NCBI GenBank assembly: GCA_022616275.1 | Contig: JAKEFB010000197.1 | Location: 1-42,344, forward strand | Direction of reading: 5' to 3' | From: Chloroflexota bacterium | GTDB taxonomy: Bacteria; Chloroflexota; Anaerolineae; Promineifilales; Promineifilaceae | DNA: 42,344 bases | Part shown: positions 6,707-14,326 of the stretch, piece after piece | Layout of the letters: each line of letters begins with the position of its first letter | Numbering within the stretch: position 1 is the stretch's first letter | Made by a program: the position numbers and the translations under genes | The notes under the pieces: model-generated | Told to the model about the DNA's origin: nothing | The model's database searches: none | The model's input: only the letters and a program-made list of their open reading frames with translations

Positions 6707-8557
6707 ATGACCCACACCAGGCTTAAACGATTCGTCCATTTTCTGGCCGGCCTGTTCCTGCTGGCTGTTCCCCTCATCCTCATCGCCAATCTGAATACCC
6801 CCACGGCTACGGCCGGCGTCAACCACTTCCCCCCGCTGCAGTCGCAGCCAGTTATTGGCTTTAGCAACACCAGTTATCTACAGAACGAAGGAGCGGGAAC
6901 TGCTACGATTAATGTGACGATCAGCCAGGCCCCGGTAACCACGGCCACTGTCGAGTATCTGGTGGTGAATGGGTCGGCCACTTCGCCCAGCGATTACAGC
7001 GTCAGCCCCAACCCCGGCACTTTGACCTTCACGTCTGGTGGGGGCACGACGTTGAGCTTTATCATCACGATTAATAACGATACGATGGACGAGCCCAATG
7101 AAACGGTCAATTTGATTTTACGCAACCCCGTGAATGCCACCCTGTCAGGCACTAACAGTACGGCCGTGCTCACCATCCAGGACGACGACCCCACGCCGAC
7201 TTCCACGCCCATCGCCGGCTCGCCGACGCCGATTTACGTGGACATCTACGAACCGAACGATATCCTGCAAGACGCAGCCACGATCCTGGTTGACGACGAT
7301 CCGGCCTGCGACATCACCCTCTGGCCAGCCAGCGACGTGGACTACTTCCGCTTCGTGGCCAAAGCCGGCAAGGCTTACGAAGTCCTGACCAGCAACCTGG
7401 ACGAGGGCATTGACACGGAGTTAACCGTTTACAATACCGTGGGCAATCCCATTGCCACTAACGACGATTACGAATTTGGTAACCGGGCCTCGCAGGTAAT
7501 CTTTTCTGCCTCTGTGTACGGCTATTATTACGCCCGCGTAACCAACAAAAACCCTGGCGACCCGGCCAACCAGACCTATTGCTTTGAGGTCAATGAAATC
7601 CAGGGGACAGCCACTCCCACCCACGTGCCGACGTTGACCCCTGTCCCCGGCGCCGACGCGTGTGAGGACAATGGAGACTTTGACACCGCCTGTTTAATCG
7701 GCGCGGGCGAGACGTACACCCTGAACTTCGTTCCGGCCGTCGGCCAGGGACCGGACAACGACTACTTTCGGCTGTGGATCAAGACCGGTATCTTTTACAC
7801 CTGCGAAACGTTGAACCTGTCGAGCGTCAACGACACCAACATGATCCTCTATGATCAGAACCACAACGGCCTGGGCGGCAACGACGATAAAGCGCCGGGC
7901 GACTTTGGCAGCCTGGTGAGCTACCGGGCGACCTATACCGGCTGGTTGTACATCCTGGTCGGGCCATACGCCCCGCCCGAATACGCCCTCTCCTATCTGT
8001 ATACCTACAGCCTGCGCTGCCTGGAGAGCGTCCCCACGCCGACGCCGACGGGCACGGCTACCCGGCCGCCGACGAGCGGCGGTGGCACCGGCGGCGGCAC
8101 GGGCGGCAGCCAGCCGCCCCAAACGCCGACGCCCTTGCCGACGAGTGTCTTCCCCACTTTCCCAGCTACGCCGACGCCCTTTGAGTTTCCGACGCCAACG
8201 GCCACGCCCAACGTCCAGGTGATGCCCCTGCCAACCAATACGCCAACCGGCGGCGGCGGGCCGCAGCAGACGATTCAGGTCAACGTCACCATTTACTACG
8301 ACAGCAACAATAACTACACCCCGGAACTGACCGAGGGGGTAGAGGACATGGCCGTCACCTTTTTTGACAACAGCACCGGCGAGCTGCTGGCCTTTGGTTA
8401 CACCAACGAGGCGGGGGTGATTTCCTCCGGGGCGCTGCAGGTCAGCGGCCCGGTGCGGGTCTCCATCCCGTTCCTGGGATACAACCAGGTGGTGACGAGC
8501 AGCGCCAACATTACCCTTCGCATTGCGCCCTGGCCAGCGCCGGGCAACATTCCCTGA
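6707..8557 (+). CDS. secreted surface protein with Calx-beta and pre-peptidase C-terminal domains
   Basis: The 616-residue protein has an N-terminal signal segment (hydrophobic residues 10-28, AxA near 35). Residues 48-161 look like a Calx-beta domain (YLQNEGAGTATINVTI, NDTMDEPNETVNLIL, LTIQDDD). Two pre-peptidase-C-like beta-sandwich domains follow at about 178-296 (YEPNDILQDA, SDVDYFRFVAKAG) and 317-438 (NDYFRLWIKTG, YILVGPY). A Thr-Pro/Gly linker spans about 443-535. The C-terminal 80 residues resemble a single SdrD-type beta-sandwich (ELTEGVEDMAVTFFD). AAGGTGG lies 4 bp before ATG. No enzyme active site is seen. It is probably a structural or adhesive surface protein, followed after 16 bp by a second surface gene. 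Confidence 0.75.
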   Translation: MTHTRLKRFVHFLAGLFLLAVPLILIANLNTPTATAGVNHFPPLQSQPVIGFSNTSYLQNEGAGTATINVTISQAPVTTATVEYLVVNGSATSPSDYSVSPNPGTLTFTSGGGTTLSFIITINNDTMDEPNETVNLILRNPVNATLSGTNSTAVLTIQDDDPTPTSTPIAGSPTPIYVDIYEPNDILQDAATILVDDDPACDITLWPASDVDYFRFVAKAGKAYEVLTSNLDEGIDTELTVYNTVGNPIATNDDYEFGNRASQVIFSASVYGYYYARVTNKNPGDPANQTYCFEVNEIQGTATPTHVPTLTPVPGADACEDNGDFDTACLIGAGETYTLNFVPAVGQGPDNDYFRLWIKTGIFYTCETLNLSSVNDTNMILYDQNHNGLGGNDDKAPGDFGSLVSYRATYTGWLYILVGPYAPPEYALSYLYTYSLRCLESVPTPTPTGTATRPPTSGGGTGGGTGGSQPPQTPTPLPTSVFPTFPATPTPFEFPTPTATPNVQVMPLPTNTPTGGGGPQQTIQVNVTIYYDSNNNYTPELTEGVEDMAVTFFDNSTGELLAFGYTNEAGVISSGALQVSGPVRVSIPFLGYNQVVTSSANITLRIAPWPAPGNIP

Positions 8558-8573
8558 TTGGCACTGATTTTTC

Positions 8574-9956
8574 ATGGCTGAAGAACAACCCCAACGCGCC
8601 AGCGTCAAGTCCGTGTTTACCGAGCGAGGCCCGCTGCCCCTCGTCTTTGCCATTATTGCCGTGCTGGGCGGCCTGGCAATGTGCTGTTTCGCCGTCATCC
8701 TGCTGCTGGACGAGTTTAACCCGCTTGCGAACACACCCACCCCCCGCCCTATTGTCGAGGATGGCACCGTCACCCCGGCCGGCCCGCCAATGTCGCCAGT
8801 TGTCATGAACGTAGACGACGGTACAGAAGTCATTTCCGTCACGCTGGACACACCGGCTTTCCTGACCGTCGCCGGCGAGCAATTTACGGTCCGGTCGCAG
8901 CCCGCGCCTGACGAAGAGGGCTGGACGCCAGAGATCGAGAACGAGACGACGGCCGCCTGGGCGCATGGCCTGGTGATTAATTACGTCTTGGGCCTGGCCG
9001 ACAGCGAAGCCAACCGGGCGTTGCTGGAGCGGCTGGCGCTGGGCGACCCGATTACGCTGGCGACCCGGCGCGGCTCGACGCTGACCTTTAACTTCGCCAG
9101 CCGCCAACTGGTGCCGGCCAGCAACCGGGATATTTTTGCCCAGTTCGCGCCGGGCATCACCCTGATCCTGGTCGGCGATGCAGACGCCGAGGCAGAGCGG
9201 CTGGTGGTTAGCGGCAGTTTTATCTCCTCGGACGCCAAGGACACGGAGGTCGGCCGGGTGGTAGAGTTGGGTGAGACAGCCCAGTTGGAAAACCTGCAAA
9301 TTACTGGCCAGGGGACGACGTTCCAGTTGGACCGGCCGGAAGTCCCGGCTGGCTTTGCTTTTTTCCTGGTTGATTACCAGATCCAAAACGTCGGCGTCGC
9401 CCCCTTCGATTCCAGCCTGCTGCGGATGGTCCTAGCCGACGACCTGGGCAACCTTTACGCCCTGAACCCGGCCGCCAGCCAGTTGGGCAACTACCGCCCG
9501 TTGAGCGGCCCGCTCAATCCGGGCGAGACGATTTTGGCCACGGCCGGCTACCAGATTCCGGCCGGGCTGGCCAGCCCCGTTTTGGGCTGGCAGGTCTCGC
9601 GGACCGACAGCGGCAGCCAGATCCAGGTCAACATCCCCTTCCGCGAGGAAGGCGGCGCGGGGCAGCAGGCGGCCGTGCAGGTAGGGCAGGCGCAGGTCTC
9701 CCTGGACGGGACCAGCCTGCTGCTCACCGGCCAGGTTAGCAACCTGGGCCAGCAGCCGCTGGTAATCCGGGAGACCGACGTGATCCTGACCGGCAACGGG
9801 ACGATTTACCTGATGTTCTCGACCAGCCCCGGCTTCCCCTGGATCGTGGCCCCCGGCCAGGCCATTCCCTTCTCGCTCACCTTCCAGCGGCCGGTGGGGG
9901 AAACAGCTATCTTCCAGGTGCTGAATCAGCCTTTTCAGGTGAGTGGGCTGCGTTAA
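8574..9956 (+). CDS. membrane-anchored extracytoplasmic protein of unknown function
   Basis: The 460-residue protein has a short cytoplasmic N-terminus, one membrane span (about 21-46, PLVFAIIAVLGGLAMCCFAV) and a large outside part after a Thr-Pro stretch. Residues about 75-225 form one unfamiliar domain. Residues 235-355 (FQLDRPEVPAGFAFFLVDYQ, IQNVGVAPFD, LNPGETILATAGYQIP) resemble the DUF4352 or immunoglobulin-like folds common in extracytoplasmic proteins. The C-terminal 90 residues look like a second beta-sandwich. It begins 16 bp after the Calx-beta protein and is likely co-expressed with it. I do not recognise a specific family and assign no function beyond cell-surface location. Confidence 0.6.
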   Translation: MAEEQPQRASVKSVFTERGPLPLVFAIIAVLGGLAMCCFAVILLLDEFNPLANTPTPRPIVEDGTVTPAGPPMSPVVMNVDDGTEVISVTLDTPAFLTVAGEQFTVRSQPAPDEEGWTPEIENETTAAWAHGLVINYVLGLADSEANRALLERLALGDPITLATRRGSTLTFNFASRQLVPASNRDIFAQFAPGITLILVGDADAEAERLVVSGSFISSDAKDTEVGRVVELGETAQLENLQITGQGTTFQLDRPEVPAGFAFFLVDYQIQNVGVAPFDSSLLRMVLADDLGNLYALNPAASQLGNYRPLSGPLNPGETILATAGYQIPAGLASPVLGWQVSRTDSGSQIQVNIPFREEGGAGQQAAVQVGQAQVSLDGTSLLLTGQVSNLGQQPLVIRETDVILTGNGTIYLMFSTSPGFPWIVAPGQAIPFSLTFQRPVGETAIFQVLNQPFQVSGLR

Positions 9957-10017
9957 AGCGGCAAATTGACTAAAAAATGAGCACTTTTTGGCCTGGAGAA
10001 TGATAACTTCTCCTGCC

Positions 10018-10126
10018 TATAATGGCCTATAGACAGCGGCCAGGGCCAGGTTTAGAATAGATGAAACCTGGATGATCCTCGCGTGCCAGACTTTAATGGA
10101 AAGTAATCTGCTTTAATCTACTTTCC
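10018..10126 (+). promoter_or_regulatory. candidate promoter/operator region of the DUF2652 pair
   Basis: A TATAAT box at 10018-10023 lies in the 179-bp gap before the first DUF2652 gene, without a clear -35. Just before the start codon, GGAAAGTA (10098-10105) and TACTTTCC (10119-10126) form an 8-bp inverted repeat, and CTTTAAT is repeated 20 bp apart (10091, 10111). This is a plausible operator, with no direct evidence of a regulator. Confidence 0.35.
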
Positions 10127-10135
10127 GTCACCTTT

Positions 10136-11248
10136 ATGGACAATCAAAATCAACGTGGCTACCTGGTTCTGGCGGACATCTCCGGCTTTGTACCCTACCT
10201 GGCCGGGGTGGAGCTGGAGCACGCCCAGGAAATCTTAAGTGAACTGCTGGAGTTGATAGCCGGCCGTTTCCGGCCGGTGCTGACCTTCATTAAAGTCGAA
10301 GGAGACGCCGTCCTGGCTCACGCCCCGGCGTTCCGGGTCAGGCGCGGTGAAACGTTGCTGGAAATATTTGAGGTGACTTACGCTGCCTTCAGGGAGCGCG
10401 TCGCGGCCATGGCCCGCCACAGCACCTGCCAGTGCCAGGCCTGCCGCGCTGTCCTTATGCTGGATTTGAAGTTTCTGGCTCACTACGGCGAATACCGGCT
10501 GCACCAGTTAGCCGGTGCCCCGGAAATTCTTGGGCTGGACGTCATGCTCGTCCGTGAGCGGTGGCTTAAAAATGCGGTTGGCGAGGCCACCGGCTGGCAT
10601 GGTTATGCCCTTTTTACCGAAAATTGCCTGCAACAGATGGGACTACCCGCCGACGATATGGTTGAGCAGGCCCAACACTATGGGCACCTGGGCCGGGTGC
10701 GGACGTACAGTCTGGAGTTGCACCATCGCTACGACGACCTGGTGGCAGCGCGGCGCACTTTCCTGATGGCCGAAGAAGCGGACGTCGTCCTGACCTATGA
10801 CTTTGCCGCCCCGCCGGCCGTCGTCTGGGAGTGGCTCAACGACCCAGGCAAGCGCAGCCGATGGCTGGTGGGCACGAGCTGGCGCGCCGGGGAACGGCCC
10901 CACGGCCGCACGGCTCCCGGGGCCAGCAACCACTGCCAGCATGGCATCGGTTCGGCCGTCGAAACAGTCCTCGATTGGCGGCCGTTCGACTATTACACCG
11001 TGGAGATTGTCGAGCGGATAGGGTCGGTCCTTTACACGGCGCAACTTGAATCCTTGCCAGATGGCGGCGGCACGCGCCTGCACAATCACTTCCAGTTCAA
11101 AGCGCCCTGGCCCCGTTGGTTTACTAGACCGCTGGGTCGTTTAATATTTGTCGGCCTGTGGAAAACAAAACAGTTCTGGCAGAAGATGGACCGCCTGATG
11201 GCCGAAGAAGCAGCGGCCGAAGAGAGCGTGGGGACATCCCCAGCGTGA
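10136..11248 (+). CDS. DUF2652 (cyclase-fold) - SRPBCC fusion protein, copy 1
   Basis: The 370-residue protein has two parts. Residues 6-200 are DUF2652, a domain distantly related to class III nucleotide cyclases. YLVLADISGF and FIKVEGDAVLAHAP hold the two Asp residues that would be the metal ligands of a cyclase. A CQCQAC cluster follows (C-x-C-x2-C), then LDLKFLAHYGEYRLHQLAG. Residues about 215-350 form an SRPBCC/START-like pocket (YDFAAPPAVVWEWLNDPGKR, VLDWRPFDYYTVEI, GGGTRLHNHFQF). The region AVGEATGWHGYALFTENCLQ joins them. Whether it makes a cyclic nucleotide is unknown. The SRPBCC part suggests binding of a hydrophobic ligand. A paralogue follows after 16 bp. Confidence 0.75.
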   Translation: MDNQNQRGYLVLADISGFVPYLAGVELEHAQEILSELLELIAGRFRPVLTFIKVEGDAVLAHAPAFRVRRGETLLEIFEVTYAAFRERVAAMARHSTCQCQACRAVLMLDLKFLAHYGEYRLHQLAGAPEILGLDVMLVRERWLKNAVGEATGWHGYALFTENCLQQMGLPADDMVEQAQHYGHLGRVRTYSLELHHRYDDLVAARRTFLMAEEADVVLTYDFAAPPAVVWEWLNDPGKRSRWLVGTSWRAGERPHGRTAPGASNHCQHGIGSAVETVLDWRPFDYYTVEIVERIGSVLYTAQLESLPDGGGTRLHNHFQFKAPWPRWFTRPLGRLIFVGLWKTKQFWQKMDRLMAEEAAAEESVGTSPA

Positions 11249-11264
11249 TAGGAGATTGAACAAA

Positions 11265-12398
11265 GTGGAAACGAAAATGCAGCGCGGCTACCTGGTTCTG
11301 GCCGACATCTCCGGCTTTACCTCTTACCTGGCCGGGGTGGAACTGGACCACGCCCACGAAATCTTGAGCGACTTGCTGGAGACCATTGTCAACAGCTTCA
11401 AACCGGTGCTGGTTCTCTCCAAGCTGGAAGGGGACGCCGTTTTCGCCTACGCTCCTGAAAACAAGGTCCCGCGCGGCGAAACGATTCTGGAAATTCTGGA
11501 AACGACCTACGTTACCTTCCGCAGTCGGGTAGAGGCCATTCGCCGCCGCACGACCTGTGAATGCAACGCCTGCCGTTCTATCCCCAGGCTAGACTTGAAA
11601 TTTATGGCCCACCATGGTGATTACGTCATGCAAAGCGTGGCCGGAGGCACGGAAGTGATCGGTTCGGACGTAAACCTGATCCACCGGCTGCTGAAAAACC
11701 AGGTCAGTGAGGCCACAGGCTGGCGTGCTTATGCCCTCTTTACCGAGTCTTGTTTGACTCATATGGCCGTCTGGCCGGATTGTGTACAAGAACTGACAGA
11801 GAGTTACGAGCACCTGGGCGACGTTAAGACCTATAGCCTGGACCTTCACAAGCGCTATAAAGAGCTGGTCGAGGCGCAGCGCGTCATCATTACCCCAGAG
11901 GAAGCTGATATTGTTCTCACCCAGGATATCTCCGCTTCTCAGCCGGTCGTCTGGGCCTGGCTGAATGACCCCCAAAAGCGGGAATTGTGGATCGAACATT
12001 CAACCTGGACCGTGACGGCCCGGCCGGGCGGCCGGACGGGCGCGGGCACGCGTAATCACTGCGCTCACGGTAAAAATCAATCGGTAGAAGAAATCATGGA
12101 CTGGCGGCCGTTTGATTATTACACCTCCCAGGATATTCTTGGCCCGAATAACCCGATGAGAATGATTAGCACCTATCGTCTTATCCCTCTGGCGGGAACA
12201 GAGGGTACGCGCCTGCAACTCTCGGCCGTCATGAAAATACCGCGACTGCCTCGATGGCTGACGCGCCTCATATGCCGGCTGATGATGACGAAGGTAGCCC
12301 ACATGTCAGACAATCTGGCCCTCCTCGCCCGCCTCGTCGCCGAAGACGCCGCTCAAGAACATGCTCCAATGGGAATGCCGGCGCTGGCGGCCGCCTGA
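11265..12398 (+). CDS. DUF2652 (cyclase-fold) - SRPBCC fusion protein, copy 2
   Basis: A tandem paralogue of the preceding gene with the same architecture: YLVLADISGF, LSKLEGDAVFAYAP, the CECNAC cluster, LDLKFMAHHGDYVMQSVAGG, EATGWRAYALFTESCL, then an SRPBCC domain (ISASQPVVWAWLNDPQKRE, IMDWRPFDYYTSQD). The start is placed at GTG 11265, ten bases after AGGAG. The upstream TTG 11256 touches that site. The putative metal-ligand Asp residues and all three cysteines are conserved in both copies, which argues for a shared, selected function. It is likely co-transcribed with copy 1. The C-terminal 20 residues differ from copy 1. Confidence 0.75.
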   Translation: METKMQRGYLVLADISGFTSYLAGVELDHAHEILSDLLETIVNSFKPVLVLSKLEGDAVFAYAPENKVPRGETILEILETTYVTFRSRVEAIRRRTTCECNACRSIPRLDLKFMAHHGDYVMQSVAGGTEVIGSDVNLIHRLLKNQVSEATGWRAYALFTESCLTHMAVWPDCVQELTESYEHLGDVKTYSLDLHKRYKELVEAQRVIITPEEADIVLTQDISASQPVVWAWLNDPQKRELWIEHSTWTVTARPGGRTGAGTRNHCAHGKNQSVEEIMDWRPFDYYTSQDILGPNNPMRMISTYRLIPLAGTEGTRLQLSAVMKIPRLPRWLTRLICRLMMTKVAHMSDNLALLARLVAEDAAQEHAPMGMPALAAA

Positions 12399-12405
12399 GA
12401 AGGAA

Positions 12406-12468
12406 TTGGAGATTGGAGAGTAGAGAGTAGAGATTCGTTCAATCTCCAATCTCTACTCTCCAATCTCT
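12406..12468. repeat. heptamer short-tandem repeat, inverted pair
   Basis: GGAGATT/GGAGAGT/AGAGAGT/AGAGATT is followed by CAATCTC/CAATCTC/TACTCTC/CAATCTC, a 7-bp array and its reverse complement with a six-base spacer. As RNA it forms a long hairpin between two convergent genes and probably serves as a bidirectional terminator. Confidence 0.8.
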
Positions 12469-12469
12469 T

Positions 12470-12949
12470 CTAAGATTCGCGGGGCAGCAGAGATTCCAGG
12501 GAGGAGGCGTGGCGGGAGCCACGGCTGGTGTGGTAGAGGATGAGGCCGGCCGTAATGGAAATGACCCCCAAGACGATGCCGCCTAATTGCAGTGGGCCGA
12601 CAAAGGGGCGGTCGAATTCAGGCTGGACGTGGGTGCCAATCCCGATCAGGTCAGACAGCCCGGCGACGTAGGCAAAGACCAGGCCAGTCAGCCCCAGGCG
12701 AATGCCGATGTCGGCCTGGAGCGAACGGGGAGAACCGGGCGGCCGCAGGCTGTAGATGTGCAGAAAGCCGGCCAGCGTCAGGAAGGTCAGGCCGACCAGG
12801 AGCTGGAACATCTGGATCATGCCGAAGCCGGGCGTCAGGTCCAGCCGCAGGAGGTCTGCCCCCAGAGAAATGACGCTCAAGAGTGTCCCGACGACGAAGG
12901 CGATCAGGCTGACGACCCGGCTGATTGGCGCGACACGTTCCCGGCTCAT
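12470..12949 (-). CDS. small four-helix membrane protein, function unknown
   Basis: The 159-residue protein has four hydrophobic segments, at about 10-30 (VVSLIAFVVGTLLSVISLG), 43-67, 86-105 (LGLTGLVFAYVAGLSDLIGI) and 121-143 (LGGIVLGVISITAGLILYH). It is an integral inner-membrane protein with no recognised domain. The start ATG 12949 is preferred because a longer frame (to 13078) runs through repeat sequence and encodes nothing hydrophobic or conserved-looking. The stop codon directly abuts the heptamer repeat. No functional clue comes from neighbours: a convergent DUF2652 gene and a tRNA. Confidence 0.5.
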   Translation of the reverse strand: MSRERVAPISRVVSLIAFVVGTLLSVISLGADLLRLDLTPGFGMIQMFQLLVGLTFLTLAGFLHIYSLRPPGSPRSLQADIGIRLGLTGLVFAYVAGLSDLIGIGTHVQPEFDRPFVGPLQLGGIVLGVISITAGLILYHTSRGSRHASSLESLLPRES

Positions 12950-12960
12950 ATGCTTGACAG

Positions 12961-13036
12961 GGTGACAAGGTGACAGACTAACCGAAGCGGTTAGCCGTGT
13001 CCAGGGCGAAGCCTGGACCAGTGACAAGGTGACAAC
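12961..13036. repeat. composite repeat: GGTGACAA words flanking two hairpins
   Basis: GGTGACAAGGTGACAG is followed by hairpin 12978-12994 (CTAACCG-AAG-CGGTTAG), a second hairpin 12999-13018 (GTCCAGG-GCGAAG-CCTGGAC), then GTGACAAGGTGACAAC. The second hairpin has a sister copy at 20765-20784 with the same loop. Confidence 0.7.
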
Positions 13037-13074
13037 TGTGGCTTGATGGCTGTGCTGATTATGGTCACATTTAC

Positions 13075-13104
13075 ACAAAAACGCCGCGCTCCAGACGCGG
13101 CGTT
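13075..13104 (-). terminator. rho-independent terminator of tRNA-Pro
   Basis: Reading the minus strand, stem AACGCCGCG/CGCGGCGTT (9 bp, 7-nt loop) is followed directly by a T run, as expected just downstream of the tRNA. Confidence 0.85.
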
Positions 13105-13115
13105 CTCAATTACGA

Positions 13116-13192
13116 TGGTCGGGGCAGCGGGATTCGAACCCACGACCTCTTCAACCCCATTGAAGCGCGCTACCAAGCTGCGCCATGCCCCG
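13116..13192 (-). tRNA. tRNA-Pro (anticodon GGG)
   Basis: The 77-nt tRNA includes an encoded CCA. The acceptor stem is CGGGGCA paired with TGCCCCG, the D-arm contains GGCGCAGCTTGGTAGCGC, the anticodon stem CTTCA/TGAAG surrounds loop ATGGGGT (anticodon GGG), and the T-arm contains GGTTCGAATCC. The discriminator is A. Unlike the tRNA-Leu in this window, CCA is genomically encoded. Confidence 0.95.
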
Positions 13193-13266
13193 AACAGGAG
13201 GCATTGTAACAAAACGGGCGGGCAGGCGCAAGTTTCAACCGGGGCTGGAACACGTTACACACTCGA

Positions 13267-14262
13267 CTACTCAACGAACTGCTGTAGCCAGGTAGCCAAC
13301 AGAGCCAGCAGGCCCAGGGCAAAGTTGTAACCGGTGTGGATAAAGATGGCCGTGGTCGTGTTGTAGCGGCGGCGGACCAGGCCCAGGATAAGGCCGAGAA
13401 TGAAAACGAAGACCGTGACGGGGGTCAGGCCGTATTGGACGTGGGCCACGGCAAAGAGAAAAGCGGTCAGGCCCAGGCCAAAGGCCGGCTGGATAGCCCC
13501 CCGAAAGAGCAACTCCTCGCCGACGCCGGTGGCCAGGGCCAGCAGTAGCCAGTCCCAGACAGTATTGATGTCGCCCAACAGGACCGCGTTGAGGTCGTCG
13601 AGCACGGCCGCCTCCTCCGGGTCGAGCAGCGTCCACAACCAGCCGGCCAGTCCTTGCAGCACCACCAGGAGAAGAATCAGCCTGACGCCGGCCACCAGTT
13701 GGCCCGGCGTCGGCCGGACCACCCCCAGCCGCTGCCACACTTCCCGGCCGTTGCGGCGAATCCACGGCCCCACCCCGGCAATGGCCACGGCAATAAAGAG
13801 CACCCCCTGGGCGACGATCAAACTGACCGGCGCCGCCTCGGCCGTCTCCACCAGCCCCTCGACCCCGCCCTGGCTCAGACTGATAGTCGTGTTGCCGACA
13901 AGATAAGCTGAGAGCACCAGGGCCAGGGTGTGAACCGGCGACTCCGGCTTGAGCGGCGTCCAGCGGGCCAGCCAGCGGCGCACCGGCCCCAACGTCAACA
14001 ACATGGCCACGACGGCCGTCACCAGCAGCAGGCCACCCAGCACGGGCAGATTAGCCAACCGGACCTGCATGAGAGCCAGTTGCGCCTCCCAAATAGCGGC
14101 CGGCGTGAACAGCAGGGCTAACCCCAGGAAAACAAACGGCACATTGATAAGAAATAACAACCAGTGAAAGGCGGCCGTCAAGGAAGGGTCTTTCCGGGCT
14201 GCCAGCATGTTGGCCAGGAGAATAAGCACAATGACGCCGGCGCCAAAGAGGATGAGGCCCAT
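13267..14262 (-). CDS. CPBP family intramembrane glutamic endopeptidase
   Basis: The 331-residue polytopic membrane protein has about eight hydrophobic helices. The C-terminal third carries all CPBP/Abi (CAAX-processing and bacteriocin-processing) motifs: GEELLFRG with the catalytic Glu249-Glu250 and Arg254, FAVAHVQYG with His274, and HTGYNF with His309 and Asn313. The family cleaves substrates within the membrane. In bacteria, roles include bacteriocin self-immunity and processing of membrane proteins. The N-terminal 190 residues are extra helices not needed for the fold. It is transcribed divergently from the YprB-like gene. The substrate is unknown. Confidence 0.85.
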   Translation of the reverse strand: MGLILFGAGVIVLILLANMLAARKDPSLTAAFHWLLFLINVPFVFLGLALLFTPAAIWEAQLALMQVRLANLPVLGGLLLVTAVVAMLLTLGPVRRWLARWTPLKPESPVHTLALVLSAYLVGNTTISLSQGGVEGLVETAEAAPVSLIVAQGVLFIAVAIAGVGPWIRRNGREVWQRLGVVRPTPGQLVAGVRLILLLVVLQGLAGWLWTLLDPEEAAVLDDLNAVLLGDINTVWDWLLLALATGVGEELLFRGAIQPAFGLGLTAFLFAVAHVQYGLTPVTVFVFILGLILGLVRRRYNTTTAIFIHTGYNFALGLLALLATWLQQFVE

Positions 14263-14313
14263 GGCCCGGAATTATAATGCTAAAGTTTCTTTTTGGCCGG
14301 ATACATCTTAAGA

Positions 14314-14319
14314 TATAAT
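14314..14319 (+). promoter_or_regulatory. -10 box giving a probably leaderless transcript
   Basis: A perfect TATAAT ends seven bases before ATG 14327, so initiation would fall on or next to the start codon. No Shine-Dalgarno sequence precedes the ATG. A weak -35-like TTTTGG lies at 14291-14296. Confidence 0.5.
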
Positions 14320-14326
14320 CGAACAT

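Noticed and set aside
10018-10023. Confident promoter for the DUF2652 genes
   Set aside because: TATAAT alone, without an acceptable -35 at 16-18 bp, and a 110-base leader; kept only as a weak candidate region.
12950-13078. N-terminal extension of the small membrane protein
   Set aside because: The segment is encoded by the composite repeat and tRNA terminator region; ATG 12949 is followed directly by the hydrophobic helices.
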